This document shows, piece by piece, positions 54,674 to 63,823 of a DNA stretch of 64,000 nt (position 1 is the first letter of the stretch; every line of letters begins with the position of its first letter). The DNA is taken from assembly GCF_049331405.1 (NCBI RefSeq), contig NZ_CP186274.1:5642001-5706000 (forward strand), in the 5' to 3' direction. Below the pieces are notes generated by a model that was not told the origin of the DNA, made no database searches, and saw nothing but the letters and a program-made list of their open reading frames with translations. This DNA is from PoT sp049331405 (GTDB taxonomy: Bacteria > Planctomycetota > Planctomycetia > Isosphaerales > Isosphaeraceae). Made by a program: the position numbers and the translations under genes.

Positions 54674-56053
54674 TCAGCGGACCTCAACATCCTCGGCCAG
54701 GATATTCAGGCCGGTCGGCTCATCGAAGCGGATATCCTCATTGGCAAGGCGGATGGCGTAGCGCCCGTCGTTCTTCAAGCTCGCCGAGGGATCCGCGAGT
54801 TGGAGGGCCAGGGTCCAGGCGCCTCGCGAGGCGTCGGCGGGTAGGCGCAGTTCTGCCTGGATGGGGATCGGGCTGCCCGGGATCCAACGCCGGGGATCGA
54901 CGTTCACGACGACCCGGTGGCGGGTCTCGCCCTGACTCAACACCAGGGCCACCTCGCGCGGGAGTACTGGTGCGGCGAAGCCGACGTTCTTGAGCTCGAG
55001 TTCGACGCGGAGCAACCCGCCGGGCGCGAGGGTGGCCGTGCGGCGAAGCTTGTCGGCGACGAGCCGGTAGCCGAGGCGTCGCTCGATCTGGGAATACCCG
55101 TTCTCGCCGAGGTAGGCGGCCTTGCGCCAGCCCTCGATGGTCCCTCGGTGATAGGCGCTGTTCAGATAGGTGACGTGGATCCGCTCCATCTCGCTGACCA
55201 CCTGCTTGATGGGGGTCTTCGCCGACGGGGGGACCGTCTCGCCGCCGACGAGCGTGTAGAGGCCGTGCTTGTCGCACCAGTTCAGCTCGCGTTCGCGGTC
55301 CCAGCCCCGCTGGGCGTAGGTCCCCATGTCGTTCGGCAGGCTCAGGAAGGCGTCGTTATGCCAGCCGGTCCTGGAGTATGGGCCCCCCTTCGCGGCGGTC
55401 TCGGCCGTCAGCTCGGGCTCGCCGGGGAAGAGGTCGCGGACGAACATGGGCCGGCGGATTTGCACCGGGATCGGCGCGGGGACGGCCTCGAGCAGGCCGA
55501 AGAGCACGGCCTTGCGGGCCTCCAGCGAGGGCGGATCGCCGTGGTTGGATCCGTGCCACTCCCCCCAGGGGCCGAGGAATCCCCCCTGGACGGCGAAGAG
55601 CACATCGCGATCGGCCTCGAAGACCGCGCTAAGCTGCTTGATGTGCCGTTGGATCAGGGCCAGGTCCTTGGGGTCAACCCGATAGTCCCGCCCCGTGAAT
55701 CCGTAAGCCGCGCGGAAGATCACCTTCAGGCCGCTCTCCCTGGCCCTGGCGAACCCCTTGCGCAGCTCGGCGAGCTTCTCCGTGCTGATCTCGCGATCCC
55801 GGAAATCCTTCAGGTCCATCTCGACGAGGAGCAGCGTGATCCCCTTCGCCCGCAGGCCCTCGAGCCCGTCGACCCGGCCGCTCATCCTGGGCGCATAGAA
55901 TCCGCGCTCAGGGTTCGCGAAGGACGCGCGACTCTCCTTGTAGCGAACCTCCTTCGTGTCGGGGGAGGTCTGGGCCTCCGTCGTCCGGGACTGCGTCCCC
56001 AGCCAGAGGAGGGCGACCAAGCCGAGTCGCGTCAGTAAGCCGAGCATGGACAC
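54674..56053 (-). CDS. DUF4874/DUF4832 domain protein
   Basis: 459 residues. The N-terminus is signal-peptide-like (LLTRLGLVALLWLGTQS). About residues 40-210 form a DUF4874-type barrel-like domain (FANPERGFYAPRMSG, LGPWGEWHGSNHGDP), and the rest is DUF4832-like with an Ig-type C-terminal domain (LRVELELKNVGFAAPVL). Such proteins resemble glycoside hydrolases of clan A and are thought to act on polysaccharides outside the cell, but none to my knowledge has a firm assigned activity. Transcribed on the minus strand, divergent from the UvrA2 gene. Confidence 0.82.
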   Translation of the reverse strand: MSMLGLLTRLGLVALLWLGTQSRTTEAQTSPDTKEVRYKESRASFANPERGFYAPRMSGRVDGLEGLRAKGITLLLVEMDLKDFRDREISTEKLAELRKGFARARESGLKVIFRAAYGFTGRDYRVDPKDLALIQRHIKQLSAVFEADRDVLFAVQGGFLGPWGEWHGSNHGDPPSLEARKAVLFGLLEAVPAPIPVQIRRPMFVRDLFPGEPELTAETAAKGGPYSRTGWHNDAFLSLPNDMGTYAQRGWDRERELNWCDKHGLYTLVGGETVPPSAKTPIKQVVSEMERIHVTYLNSAYHRGTIEGWRKAAYLGENGYSQIERRLGYRLVADKLRRTATLAPGGLLRVELELKNVGFAAPVLPREVALVLSQGETRHRVVVNVDPRRWIPGSPIPIQAELRLPADASRGAWTLALQLADPSASLKNDGRYAIRLANEDIRFDEPTGLNILAEDVEVR

Positions 56054-56510
56054 CTCGGATCGAGATGGAGTGGAGGGGGGCGACGGCCGGTCGGGTGGGC
56101 CGCCATCGAACTCGCGAGGAGGCCGCAGGAGAGGCGGCCAACCCTGGAATGATCTTACGGAAGAGTCCCGGCACCTTCGGAGAGACTACCGCCGAGGCAC
56201 GAATCTTATCAGACTTCCTCCCCACCGACAGAGGGTCTCCCGCACGAACCACGAACATTACAACTCGAACATCTATCCGATTCTTTGATTCATCGAGGCA
56301 AACAAGCCCAGCGGTCAAAGTACGCGCGTCGATTTCGCGACTCCCGCCCTGCCCGCTTGTTGCCGACGGTGGCGAGGGTTTATAACGCCTCGACGGCCGA
56401 GCGACCGGCGGGGATGGCACCTCGTTTGCCGCCTGGTGTCAGGCTCGACCAATAAAGAACCCAACGGGCCAAGGGCCTCCACCGAAACCCAGCGACGGCG
56501 AATCTCCCGC
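56054..56510. other. Divergent promoter region of the DUF4832 and UvrA2 genes
   Basis: About 460 bp with no supported gene. The first 25 codons of the longer UvrA2 frame (from GTG 56436) are not conserved-looking, so I count them as leader. Confidence 0.4.
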
Positions 56511-59075
56511 ATGACGACCGACCTACTTCTTGGGGACAGGGCGAGACCGCATTTCTCGGGCTTCGTGCGAGTGCGAGGGGCGAGGGAGCACAACCTCAAA
56601 AATGTCGACCTCGAGATCCCCCGCGACGCCCTGGTCGTCTTCACGGGCGTCTCCGGCTCGGGGAAGTCGTCGCTGGCGTTCGGCACCCTGTATGGCGAGG
56701 CGCAACGGCGATACCTCGAGTCGGTCTCCCCCTACGCCCGCCGCCTCTTCCACCAGTTGGGGAACCCGGACGTCGACGAGATCGACGGGCTCCCCCCGGC
56801 GGTGGCCCTCCAGCAGCAGCGGGGCACGCCGTCGACCCGGTCGTCGGTCGGGAGCGTCACGACGCTCTCCAACCTGCTGCGGATGCTCTACTCCCGCGCC
56901 GGGGACTATCCGCCGGGCCAAGCGATCATCTACGCCGAGTCGTTCTCGCCCAACACCCCCGAGGGGGCCTGCCCCCAGTGCCACGGGCTGGGCCGGGTTT
57001 ATGAAGTGACCGAGCGGTCGATGGTGCCGGATGACTCGCTCACGATCCGCGAGCGGGCCGTCGCCGCCTGGCCGACAGCCTGGCACGGGCAGAACCTCCG
57101 CGAGATCCTGATGACGCTCGGCTACGACGTCGACCGCCCCTGGCGTGACCTGCCGCAGAAGGACCGCGACTGGATCCTCTTCACCGACGAGCAGCCCACC
57201 GTGCCCGTCTACTCCGGCTTCTCGGCGGAGGAGGTCAAACGAGCCCTCAAGCGCAAGGAGATCCCAAGCTATCAGGGGACCTTCACCAGCGCCCGGCGTC
57301 ACGTCCTGCACACGTTCGCCACCACGCAGAGCCCGCTCATGAAGAAGCGGGCCCTGCAATACATGCTCAGCAGCGAATGCCCACTTTGCGGTGGGAAGCG
57401 GCTCCGCCGCGAATCCTTGAGCGTGACGTTCGCCGGCCTCGACATCGCGGAGATCTCCCGGCTGCCGCTAGCCAGGCTCGCGGAGCTCATCCGACCTCAT
57501 GCCGACGGCACGGCCCCGGGCATGGAGACGCTCGCGATCGAGCATCCCGAAAAACTGCTGGTTGTGCGCCGGATCGCGCAGGACCTGGCCGGGCGGCTCG
57601 CCGTGCTGATCGACCTCGGCCTCGGCTACCTCTCGCTCGAGCGGAGCACGCCGACCCTCTCGCCGGGGGAGTTACAGCGGTTGCGGCTGGCGACGCAGGT
57701 CCGCTCGAACCTCTTCGGCGTGGTCTATGTGCTGGACGAGCCCTCGGCGGGGCTCCACCCGGCCGACACCGAGGCCTTGCTGCGGGCCCTCGACCGCCTC
57801 AAAGCCTCGGGGAACACCCTGTTCGTCGTCGAGCACGACCTCGACGTGATCCGCCACGCCGACTGGATCGTCGACGTCGGCCCCGCCGCGGGCGAACAGG
57901 GGGGCTTCATCCTCTACAGCGGGCCTCCCGAGGGGCTCCGCGACGTCGAAGCCTCGCAGACCCGCCGCCACCTCTTCCATGAGGCTTCCCCGCGCAGCAA
58001 GCCGCGTCGCGAGCCGAAGGGCTGGCTGCGGCTCGCGGACGTCACGCGCAACAATTTGCAAAAGCTCGAGGCCGCCTTCCCGCTCGGGGTCTTCACGAGC
58101 GTGACGGGGGTCTCGGGCTCGGGCAAGTCGAGCCTCGTCAGCCAGGCACTGGTGGAACTCGTGGCGGAGGCTCTCGGGCATGCGCTCCCCCAGGAGGAGG
58201 AAGAGGGCTCGGAGCTGGAGCGGACCGCCGTCGACACGCTCGACGGCCGCATCACGGCCGGGATGGAAGGGATCAAGCGCCTGGTGAGGGTCGACCAGAG
58301 GCCGATCGGGCGGACGCCCCGATCCAACCTCGCGACCTATACGGGGCTTTTTGATCATATTCGCAAACTCTTCGCCGCGACGAAGTCGGCCAAGGCCCGC
58401 CACTATGACGCCGGCCGGTTCTCGTTCAACGTCGCCAAGGGACGCTGCGAGAACTGCGAAGGTGAGGGCTTCGTGATGGTCGAACTCCTCTTCCTGCCCA
58501 GCGTCTACGCCCCCTGCCCCGTCTGCCACGGGGCCCGCTACAACGAGCAGACCCTCGAGATCAAGTACCGCGAGAAGAGCATCGCAGACGTCCTCGGCCT
58601 GACGGTCGACGCGGCCTGCGAGTTCTTCGCGGGCGAGCCGCAGGTCCTCCGCCCCCTGACCGTCCTGCGCGAGGTCGGCCTGGGATACATCCGGCTCGGC
58701 CAGCCGGCCACCGAGCTTTCCGGCGGCGAAGCCCAGCGGATCAAGCTCGCGACCGAGTTGCAGCGTACCCAGCGTGGCGACACCCTCTATGTCCTCGACG
58801 AGCCGACGACGGGCCTCCACCCTGCCGATGTGGACAAGCTCATGGCGCAGCTCGTCGGCCTGGTCGAGTCCGGCAACACCGTGATCGTGGTCGAGCACGA
58901 GATGAAGGTCGTGGCGGCCAGCGACTGGGTCGTCGACATCGGCCCCGGCGCCGGCGATGAAGGGGGCCGGATCGTCGCCTCGGGGCCACCCGAAGAGGTC
59001 GCCAGGATGTCGGAGAGCCAGACCGCGCCATACCTGGCACGTTTCATGGACGGCTCCCATGAAAAGCCGGGGTGA
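56511..59075 (+). CDS. UvrA2-type excinuclease subunit A paralogue
   Basis: 854 residues, a twin ABC ATPase. It has two Walker A motifs (GVSGSGKSSLAFG, GVSGSGKSSLVSQ), two signatures (LSPGELQRLRL, degenerate; LSGGEAQRIKL), two Walker B motifs (YVLDEPSAGLHP, YVLDEPTTGLHP) and zinc-finger cysteines (CPQC, CPLC, CENC, CPVC). The sequence runs from MLYSRAG straight into NTPEGACPQC, skipping the roughly 120-residue UvrB-binding domain, which defines UvrA2 rather than housekeeping UvrA. UvrA2 proteins bind DNA and some protect against DNA-damaging drugs. I chose ATG 56511 because conservation starts there; a GTG at 56436 is also possible. Confidence 0.9.
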   Translation: MTTDLLLGDRARPHFSGFVRVRGAREHNLKNVDLEIPRDALVVFTGVSGSGKSSLAFGTLYGEAQRRYLESVSPYARRLFHQLGNPDVDEIDGLPPAVALQQQRGTPSTRSSVGSVTTLSNLLRMLYSRAGDYPPGQAIIYAESFSPNTPEGACPQCHGLGRVYEVTERSMVPDDSLTIRERAVAAWPTAWHGQNLREILMTLGYDVDRPWRDLPQKDRDWILFTDEQPTVPVYSGFSAEEVKRALKRKEIPSYQGTFTSARRHVLHTFATTQSPLMKKRALQYMLSSECPLCGGKRLRRESLSVTFAGLDIAEISRLPLARLAELIRPHADGTAPGMETLAIEHPEKLLVVRRIAQDLAGRLAVLIDLGLGYLSLERSTPTLSPGELQRLRLATQVRSNLFGVVYVLDEPSAGLHPADTEALLRALDRLKASGNTLFVVEHDLDVIRHADWIVDVGPAAGEQGGFILYSGPPEGLRDVEASQTRRHLFHEASPRSKPRREPKGWLRLADVTRNNLQKLEAAFPLGVFTSVTGVSGSGKSSLVSQALVELVAEALGHALPQEEEEGSELERTAVDTLDGRITAGMEGIKRLVRVDQRPIGRTPRSNLATYTGLFDHIRKLFAATKSAKARHYDAGRFSFNVAKGRCENCEGEGFVMVELLFLPSVYAPCPVCHGARYNEQTLEIKYREKSIADVLGLTVDAACEFFAGEPQVLRPLTVLREVGLGYIRLGQPATELSGGEAQRIKLATELQRTQRGDTLYVLDEPTTGLHPADVDKLMAQLVGLVESGNTVIVVEHEMKVVAASDWVVDIGPGAGDEGGRIVASGPPEEVARMSESQTAPYLARFMDGSHEKPG

Positions 59076-59272
59076 AACCACCCTCGCAGCACCGAGCAGA
59101 CGCGACCGCAAGCGTAAGCCACGCGGAGCCCAGCTTCCTGCAAGTGTGAATTCGTCTTTCCTCGCATCGGTACGCCCATTGCTGACGTAGAGGGGCAGAA
59201 TCACAACCCGACCTATCAACGCGCCGAAGACCGCGTGCCAAGAAGCCGCGTCGCCGGCCGAGGAGAACCACC

Positions 59273-60145
59273 ATGTCACTCGACCCTCGCGAGAAAGGCC
59301 CGAAGCCCCCCTACCCGGCCCAGCGACAGGAACCGCCCGGCCTCGAGTCCGAGATGGACCCGCTGCCGGACTACGGCGAGACGAGCTACAAGGGGTCGGG
59401 CAAGCTCGAAGGCAAGGCCGCGATCATCACCGGGGGCGACAGCGGGATCGGGCGGGCCGTGGCCATCGCCTTCGCGAGAGAAGGCGCCGACGTCCTGATC
59501 TCTTACCTGAGCGAGGACTCCGACGCCGAGGAGACCGCCCGCGTGGTCGAGGCCTCGGGCCGGAAGTGCGTCAAGTTCCCGGGCGATATCCAGGACGAGG
59601 ACCACTGCAAGGCGATCGTCGACGCGGCCGTGAAAGAGTTCGGCAAGGTCGACATCCTGGTCAACAACGCCGCCTTCCAGAAGACCCGCGAGTCCATCGA
59701 GGAAATCACAACCGAGGAGTTCGACCGCACGTTGAAGACGAACCTGTACGCCATGTTCTGGCTGACGAAGGCGGCCGGGCCGCACATGCCGGTCGGAGGC
59801 GCGGTGATCAACACGTCGTCGATCCAGGCCGATAGCCCGAGCCCCACCCTGCTGGCTTATGCGATGACCAAGGCGGCGATCCAGAACTTCACGGGCGGGC
59901 TGGCCCAGATGCTCGGGAAGAAGGGGATCCGGGCGAACTGCGTCGCCCCCGGACCGATCTGGACCCCCTTGATCCCCGCCACCATGCCGCAGGAGACGGT
60001 GACGACGTTCGGCAAGGACGTGGCCCTCGGCCGCGCCGGGCAGCCCGCCGAGCTCGCCCCCGCGTTCGTCCTCCTGGCCTCGGATGACGCCAGCTACATG
60101 GCCGGCGCGACGATCGCGGTCACCGGCGGCAAGCCGCTCATCTGA
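59273..60145 (+). CDS. SDR-family oxidoreductase (YghA-like)
   Basis: 290 residues, a classical short-chain dehydrogenase with an extra N-terminal segment of about 45 residues (MSLDPREKGPKPPYPAQ), as in the YghA/general-stress type. It has the cofactor motif GGDSGIGRA, NNAA, an SSIQ catalytic Ser, YAMTK (catalytic Tyr and Lys) and the late VAPGPIWTPL. It probably reduces small aldehydes or sugars with NAD(P)H; the substrate is unknown. It begins 197 nt after the UvrA2 stop with its own ribosome site (AGGAGAA) and ends before a hairpin at 60155-60195. Confidence 0.92.
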   Translation: MSLDPREKGPKPPYPAQRQEPPGLESEMDPLPDYGETSYKGSGKLEGKAAIITGGDSGIGRAVAIAFAREGADVLISYLSEDSDAEETARVVEASGRKCVKFPGDIQDEDHCKAIVDAAVKEFGKVDILVNNAAFQKTRESIEEITTEEFDRTLKTNLYAMFWLTKAAGPHMPVGGAVINTSSIQADSPSPTLLAYAMTKAAIQNFTGGLAQMLGKKGIRANCVAPGPIWTPLIPATMPQETVTTFGKDVALGRAGQPAELAPAFVLLASDDASYMAGATIAVTGGKPLI

Positions 60146-60154
60146 CGACAGGCC

Positions 60155-60195
60155 CGGGGCGTGCGGACTCGCTTCGGCGCGAATCCCACGCCCCG
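60155..60195 (+). terminator. Hairpin after the SDR gene
   Basis: CGGGGCGTG (60155-60163) pairs with CACGCCCCG (60187-60195) around a 23-nt loop, just after the stop codon. There is no U-tract. Confidence 0.45.
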
Positions 60196-60590
60196 ATCCA
60201 GTACGGATGAGCCTCCAGTTGAGACGGGCTTCGCAGGAACGCCGAAAGCCCGTCATCACGCGATAACTCGCTACGACGAGACCAGTTCCGACTCTCCCGC
60301 GGCCAACCCGATCCCCGGGTCCGAGCCTCCCATCCCCATCTCACCTCGGCTCCCGACGAGCGATCGCCACTTCTTTTGGCGGCCCTTTCCGCTTAGATGA
60401 GTAGGCGATTGCGCCCGGCTCGCTCGCGCCGCCGGCATGCGGCCGGACGACGGACTTGCGCAAGGTCGCGATCGCCAGGAAATCCCGCGGGCTGAAGGAG
60501 TCCCCTTTGTCCCGTCGCTATCATGAGATTGCCGACGGCTCTGAGCCCCGCGGGGTTTACACCCGGCACCAGCCCCTTCGAGGAGAAGCG
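60196..60590. other. Intergenic region before the OYE gene
   Basis: About 395 bp. The OYE frame extends upstream to 60456, but that part lacks a ribosome site and conservation. I see no gene here. Confidence 0.4.
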
Positions 60591-61754
60591 ATGACCGAAT
60601 CCACAGGTGCGGAAGAACGGGCGGAACGCCATGGAAGCTGCCTGACAACCGACGAGCACGACCGCAAGCTGCCCGAGACGGACCTGTTCACCCCGCTGAC
60701 GATCCGAGGCCTGACGCTGGAGAATCGGGTCGCGATGTCGCCGATGTGCCAGTACATCGCGGAGGACGGCTTCGCCGACGACTGGCACCTCGTGCACCTG
60801 GGCAGCCGGGCCTGCGGCGGCGTCGGCCTGATCATGGTCGAAGCGACGGGCGTCTTGCCGGAAGGGCGCATCACGCCGGGATGCCTCGGGCTCTGGAAAG
60901 ACGAGCAGATCGAGCCACTCGCCCGGATCGTCCGGTTCGTGCATGGCCAGGGGAAGAAGATCGGCATCCAGCTCGCCCACGCGGGGCGCAAGGCGAGCTG
61001 CGACCTGCCCTGGAAGGGGGGCGAGCCGCTCCGGGAAGGCCAGGGGAGCTGGCCGGTCGTCGGCCCCAGCGCGATCCCGTTCGCCGAGCATGGCCCCGTC
61101 CCCACCCCCCTCGACGAGGCGGGGATCGAGCGCGTCGCCGAGGCGTTCATCCTCGCCACGCGACGCGCCCTCAAGGCGGGGTTCGACCTGATCGAGATCC
61201 ACTCGGCCCACGGATACTTGCTCCACTCGTTCCTCTCGCCGATCAGCAACAAGCGGACCGACGGCTATGGCGGGTCGTTCGACAACCGGATCCGGCTGCT
61301 GCTGGAGGTCGCCGGGAGGGTCCGGGCCGAGTTGCCCACCTCGATGCCGCTGTTCGTGCGGATCTCCGCCACCGACTGGGTCGACGGGGGCTGGGACGGC
61401 CCGCAGTCGGTCGAGCTGGCGCGTCGGCTCAAGCCCATCGGCGTCGACCTGATCGACGCGTCGTCGGGAGGCATGGTGCCGGTGGCGTCGATCCCCGTGG
61501 CCAAGGGCTATCAGGTCCCCTTCGCCGCGACGATCAGGCGCGAGGCCGAGATCGCCACGGGGGCCGTGGGGCTCATCATCGAGCCCAACGAGGCGAACGA
61601 CATCATCTGCCGCGGGGACGCCGACCTCGTCTTCGTCGGCCGGCAACTGCTCCGCGAGCCCTACTGGGCCATCCGCGCCGAGTCAGAGATGGACGTCGAG
61701 CCGACCTGGCCCATCTCCTACGGCTATGCCGTCCGCCGTCGACATCGATCTTAA
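60591..61754 (+). CDS. NADH:flavin oxidoreductase, Old Yellow Enzyme family (YqjM-like)
   Basis: 387 residues, an FMN-binding TIM barrel. Motifs: RVAMSPMCQY with the active-site Cys typical of the YqjM subgroup, QLAHAGRKAS, the IEIHSAHGYLLHSFLSP loop and VFVGRQLLREPYW near the end. It is likely to reduce electron-poor double bonds with NAD(P)H. ATG 60591 follows GAGGAGAAG by about 5 nt, which sets the start. Only 11 nt separate it from a DsbA-like gene, so the two are probably an operon, perhaps for stress by electrophiles or thiol-reactive compounds. Confidence 0.93.
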   Translation: MTESTGAEERAERHGSCLTTDEHDRKLPETDLFTPLTIRGLTLENRVAMSPMCQYIAEDGFADDWHLVHLGSRACGGVGLIMVEATGVLPEGRITPGCLGLWKDEQIEPLARIVRFVHGQGKKIGIQLAHAGRKASCDLPWKGGEPLREGQGSWPVVGPSAIPFAEHGPVPTPLDEAGIERVAEAFILATRRALKAGFDLIEIHSAHGYLLHSFLSPISNKRTDGYGGSFDNRIRLLLEVAGRVRAELPTSMPLFVRISATDWVDGGWDGPQSVELARRLKPIGVDLIDASSGGMVPVASIPVAKGYQVPFAATIRREAEIATGAVGLIIEPNEANDIICRGDADLVFVGRQLLREPYWAIRAESEMDVEPTWPISYGYAVRRRHRS

Positions 61755-61765
61755 AAGGAGTTCGC

Positions 61766-62455
61766 ATGCGACTCACCGTGGATGTGACCTCCGACGTGAT
61801 CTGCCCCTGGTGCTACATCGGCAAGCGGCAGATGGAGGAGGCGATCGCCGCCCTCCCCGGCTCGAACGAGATCCGGGTGCGCTGGCATCCCTTCCAGCTC
61901 AACCCGCGGATGCCCGCAGATGGGGTCGATCGGAAGACGTATAGGATCGCCAAGTTCGGGAGCTGGGAACGCTCGCAAATGCTGGAGGCCCGCGTTGCCG
62001 AGGCCGGCCTGGCTGTGGGCCTCCAATTCGCGTTCGACAGGATCGAGCGGACGCCGAACACGCTCGACGCCCATCGCCTGATCGCCCTGGCCGATGAGTT
62101 GGGCGTGCAGGACGCGGTGGTGGAAGCGATCTTCCGGGCCTATTTCATCGAGGGGCGCGACATCTCGAACGCGTCGACGCTCCTCGACATCGCGGCCGAC
62201 GCGGGCCTCGACCGCGGCCGCGCCGAGGCCTTGCTGGCCGGTGACGAGGGTGTCGCCGAGATCCGGGCGGCGGACGAGCACGCCCGGCGCTCCGGCGTTC
62301 AGGGGGTCCCCTATTTCGTCGTCAACGACCGCGTCGTCATCCCCGGCGCGGCGGGTACCCCGGCCTTCCTCAGCATCCTCAGCCGCCTCGAGGCCGAGGC
62401 ATCGGGCATCGGCGAGGGGACCATCTGCGAGATCGGCGGCGGGGCCGAGTGCTGA
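61766..62455 (+). CDS. DsbA-family oxidoreductase (FrnE-like)
   Basis: 229 residues, a thioredoxin fold with an alpha-helical insert. The active site CPWC lies near the N-terminus (SDVICPWCYIGKRQME), and the cis-Pro loop is SGVQGVPYFVV. There is no signal peptide, so this is a cytoplasmic FrnE-type protein rather than periplasmic DsbA. It has an AAAAGGAG ribosome site and lies 11 nt after the OYE gene. It converges on the isomerase-like gene, with a small hairpin (62470-62491) between the two stops. Confidence 0.92.
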   Translation: MRLTVDVTSDVICPWCYIGKRQMEEAIAALPGSNEIRVRWHPFQLNPRMPADGVDRKTYRIAKFGSWERSQMLEARVAEAGLAVGLQFAFDRIERTPNTLDAHRLIALADELGVQDAVVEAIFRAYFIEGRDISNASTLLDIAADAGLDRGRAEALLAGDEGVAEIRAADEHARRSGVQGVPYFVVNDRVVIPGAAGTPAFLSILSRLEAEASGIGEGTICEIGGGAEC

Positions 62456-62469
62456 ACGTGGGAGAACGT

Positions 62470-62491
62470 GGGCCGTCGACGATGGCGGCCC
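62470..62491. terminator. Hairpin between convergent genes
   Basis: GGGCCG (62470-62475) pairs with CGGCCC (62486-62491) around a 10-nt loop in the 45-nt gap between convergent stops. Confidence 0.4.
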
Positions 62492-62500
62492 GCATCATAT

Positions 62501-63265
62501 TCAGCGGTTTTCACCCTTTGTATCTCGCAACGATTCGAGATACAGGCGGCTCTGCCGCGCGGCCTCCAGCGGGTCGGTGGCACACTCATCGAGCTCGATG
62601 ATCGAGTCGACCGGATGTAGCAAGGAGCCGAGGATCCGCGGGGCGTCGATGACCCCTTGGCCCAGTGCCGTCATGGGCTCCCCGTGGACGGCCGGGCCGT
62701 CCTTCCAGTGGAGAGACCCGATCCGCGGGGCCAACTCCGAGATCACGTCGGAGGGGTCAACCCCGGCCGTTCGCGCCCAGTAGACGTCGAGCTGCCAGAA
62801 GATGTCGGGACGCAACCTCTCGTGGAGGAGCCGGATCGGGGTTACTCCCTCGATCGGTTCGAACTCCCACCAGTGGTTGTGCAGGCCGAACTCGAGCCCG
62901 TGGTCGCTGACGAGCGCCCCTGCCTCGTTGCAGGCGGCGATCAAAGCTCGCAGCCCGTCCAGGGAGTCGAATCGCGGGTCACGCGGCCAGCCGTGCCAGA
63001 TGATCTTCGAGCACCGGCATTCGCGGGCGAACCTCGCCAACGAATCGATGTTCGCGGGCGCGGGCAAGTCGCTGTGGATCGAGACGACGGCCAGGCCGTG
63101 ACGCATGAGACAATCAGCCAATCGCCCGGTCGTCAGGCTTTCCGACAGCGGGGCGACCTCGACGGCCGAGAATCCGGCCCCCTTCACCCGGCGCAAGGTC
63201 TCGTCCGGATCCGAGGCCATCGCATCCCGGATCGTCCAGAGTTGCAGCGCAACGGCGGAATTCAT
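62501..63265 (-). CDS. Sugar phosphate isomerase/epimerase-like protein
   Basis: 254 residues, an AP-endonuclease-2-like TIM barrel. Metal-ligand-type motifs of the family are visible (GLHNHWWEF, FWQLDVYWARTAGVD, GSLHWKDG, ELDE). In planctomycetes such proteins are numerous and probably act on sugars; the substrate is unknown. I chose ATG 63265 because conserved sequence (AVALQLWTIRDAM) begins immediately; an in-frame start at 63331 would add an Arg-rich segment. It reads towards the OYE-DsbA operon. Confidence 0.88.
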   Translation of the reverse strand: MNSAVALQLWTIRDAMASDPDETLRRVKGAGFSAVEVAPLSESLTTGRLADCLMRHGLAVVSIHSDLPAPANIDSLARFARECRCSKIIWHGWPRDPRFDSLDGLRALIAACNEAGALVSDHGLEFGLHNHWWEFEPIEGVTPIRLLHERLRPDIFWQLDVYWARTAGVDPSDVISELAPRIGSLHWKDGPAVHGEPMTALGQGVIDAPRILGSLLHPVDSIIELDECATDPLEAARQSRLYLESLRDTKGENR

Positions 63266-63823
63266 GGAGAAACCTCGATGATTCGGGCAAGAACTCCATC
63301 GAGAGAACCTTCTTCGCGATCTCCGGGCCAAACTTCGTCAAAAATGCGAATCTTTTCACAAGTCACTGTCCCTGGCCCTGACATTGAGGCGGAAACCGCT
63401 CCCCCGGAGGTTGTGGCGAGGCTCGGCCGGCATGCAGATCAGCCGCGTCGAGGAGGCTCAGGGGCGTATGCTGCTCCGGTCCTCGGCGGCTCCAATCCCA
63501 CTGGCGGTCGTCAAGCACGCGGGGGAATGGCGGGCCGACGCCAGTCCGATCATCGAGTTCCGCAAGCAAGTCCGCGGCGATTCTTGACCATGAAGCAATT
63601 CAACGAGTCGGTCCCACATCTCAAGGGCATTACCATCGCGTGCAAGGTGTCGCCCCTTGGCCTGAATGGAAATAAGACGGCGACCCTCGACGATCTCGCC
63701 TGGGAGATGTGCGGAAGGCCATCAGGCAAGACACGGCTTGCGGTGGGCGGGTCCGCCGCGTATGTTTAACACAAGTTTGTCAGACAATAGGGTTCGACGG
63801 AAGAATCTACCGGGAGCGTTACC
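63266..63823. other. Intergenic region with weak coding-like segment
   Basis: About 560 bp. A plus-strand frame ending at 63587 looks somewhat protein-like (IPLAVVKHAGEWRADASP) but has no start or family I can support. The rest should hold the promoters of the flanking genes. Confidence 0.35.
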
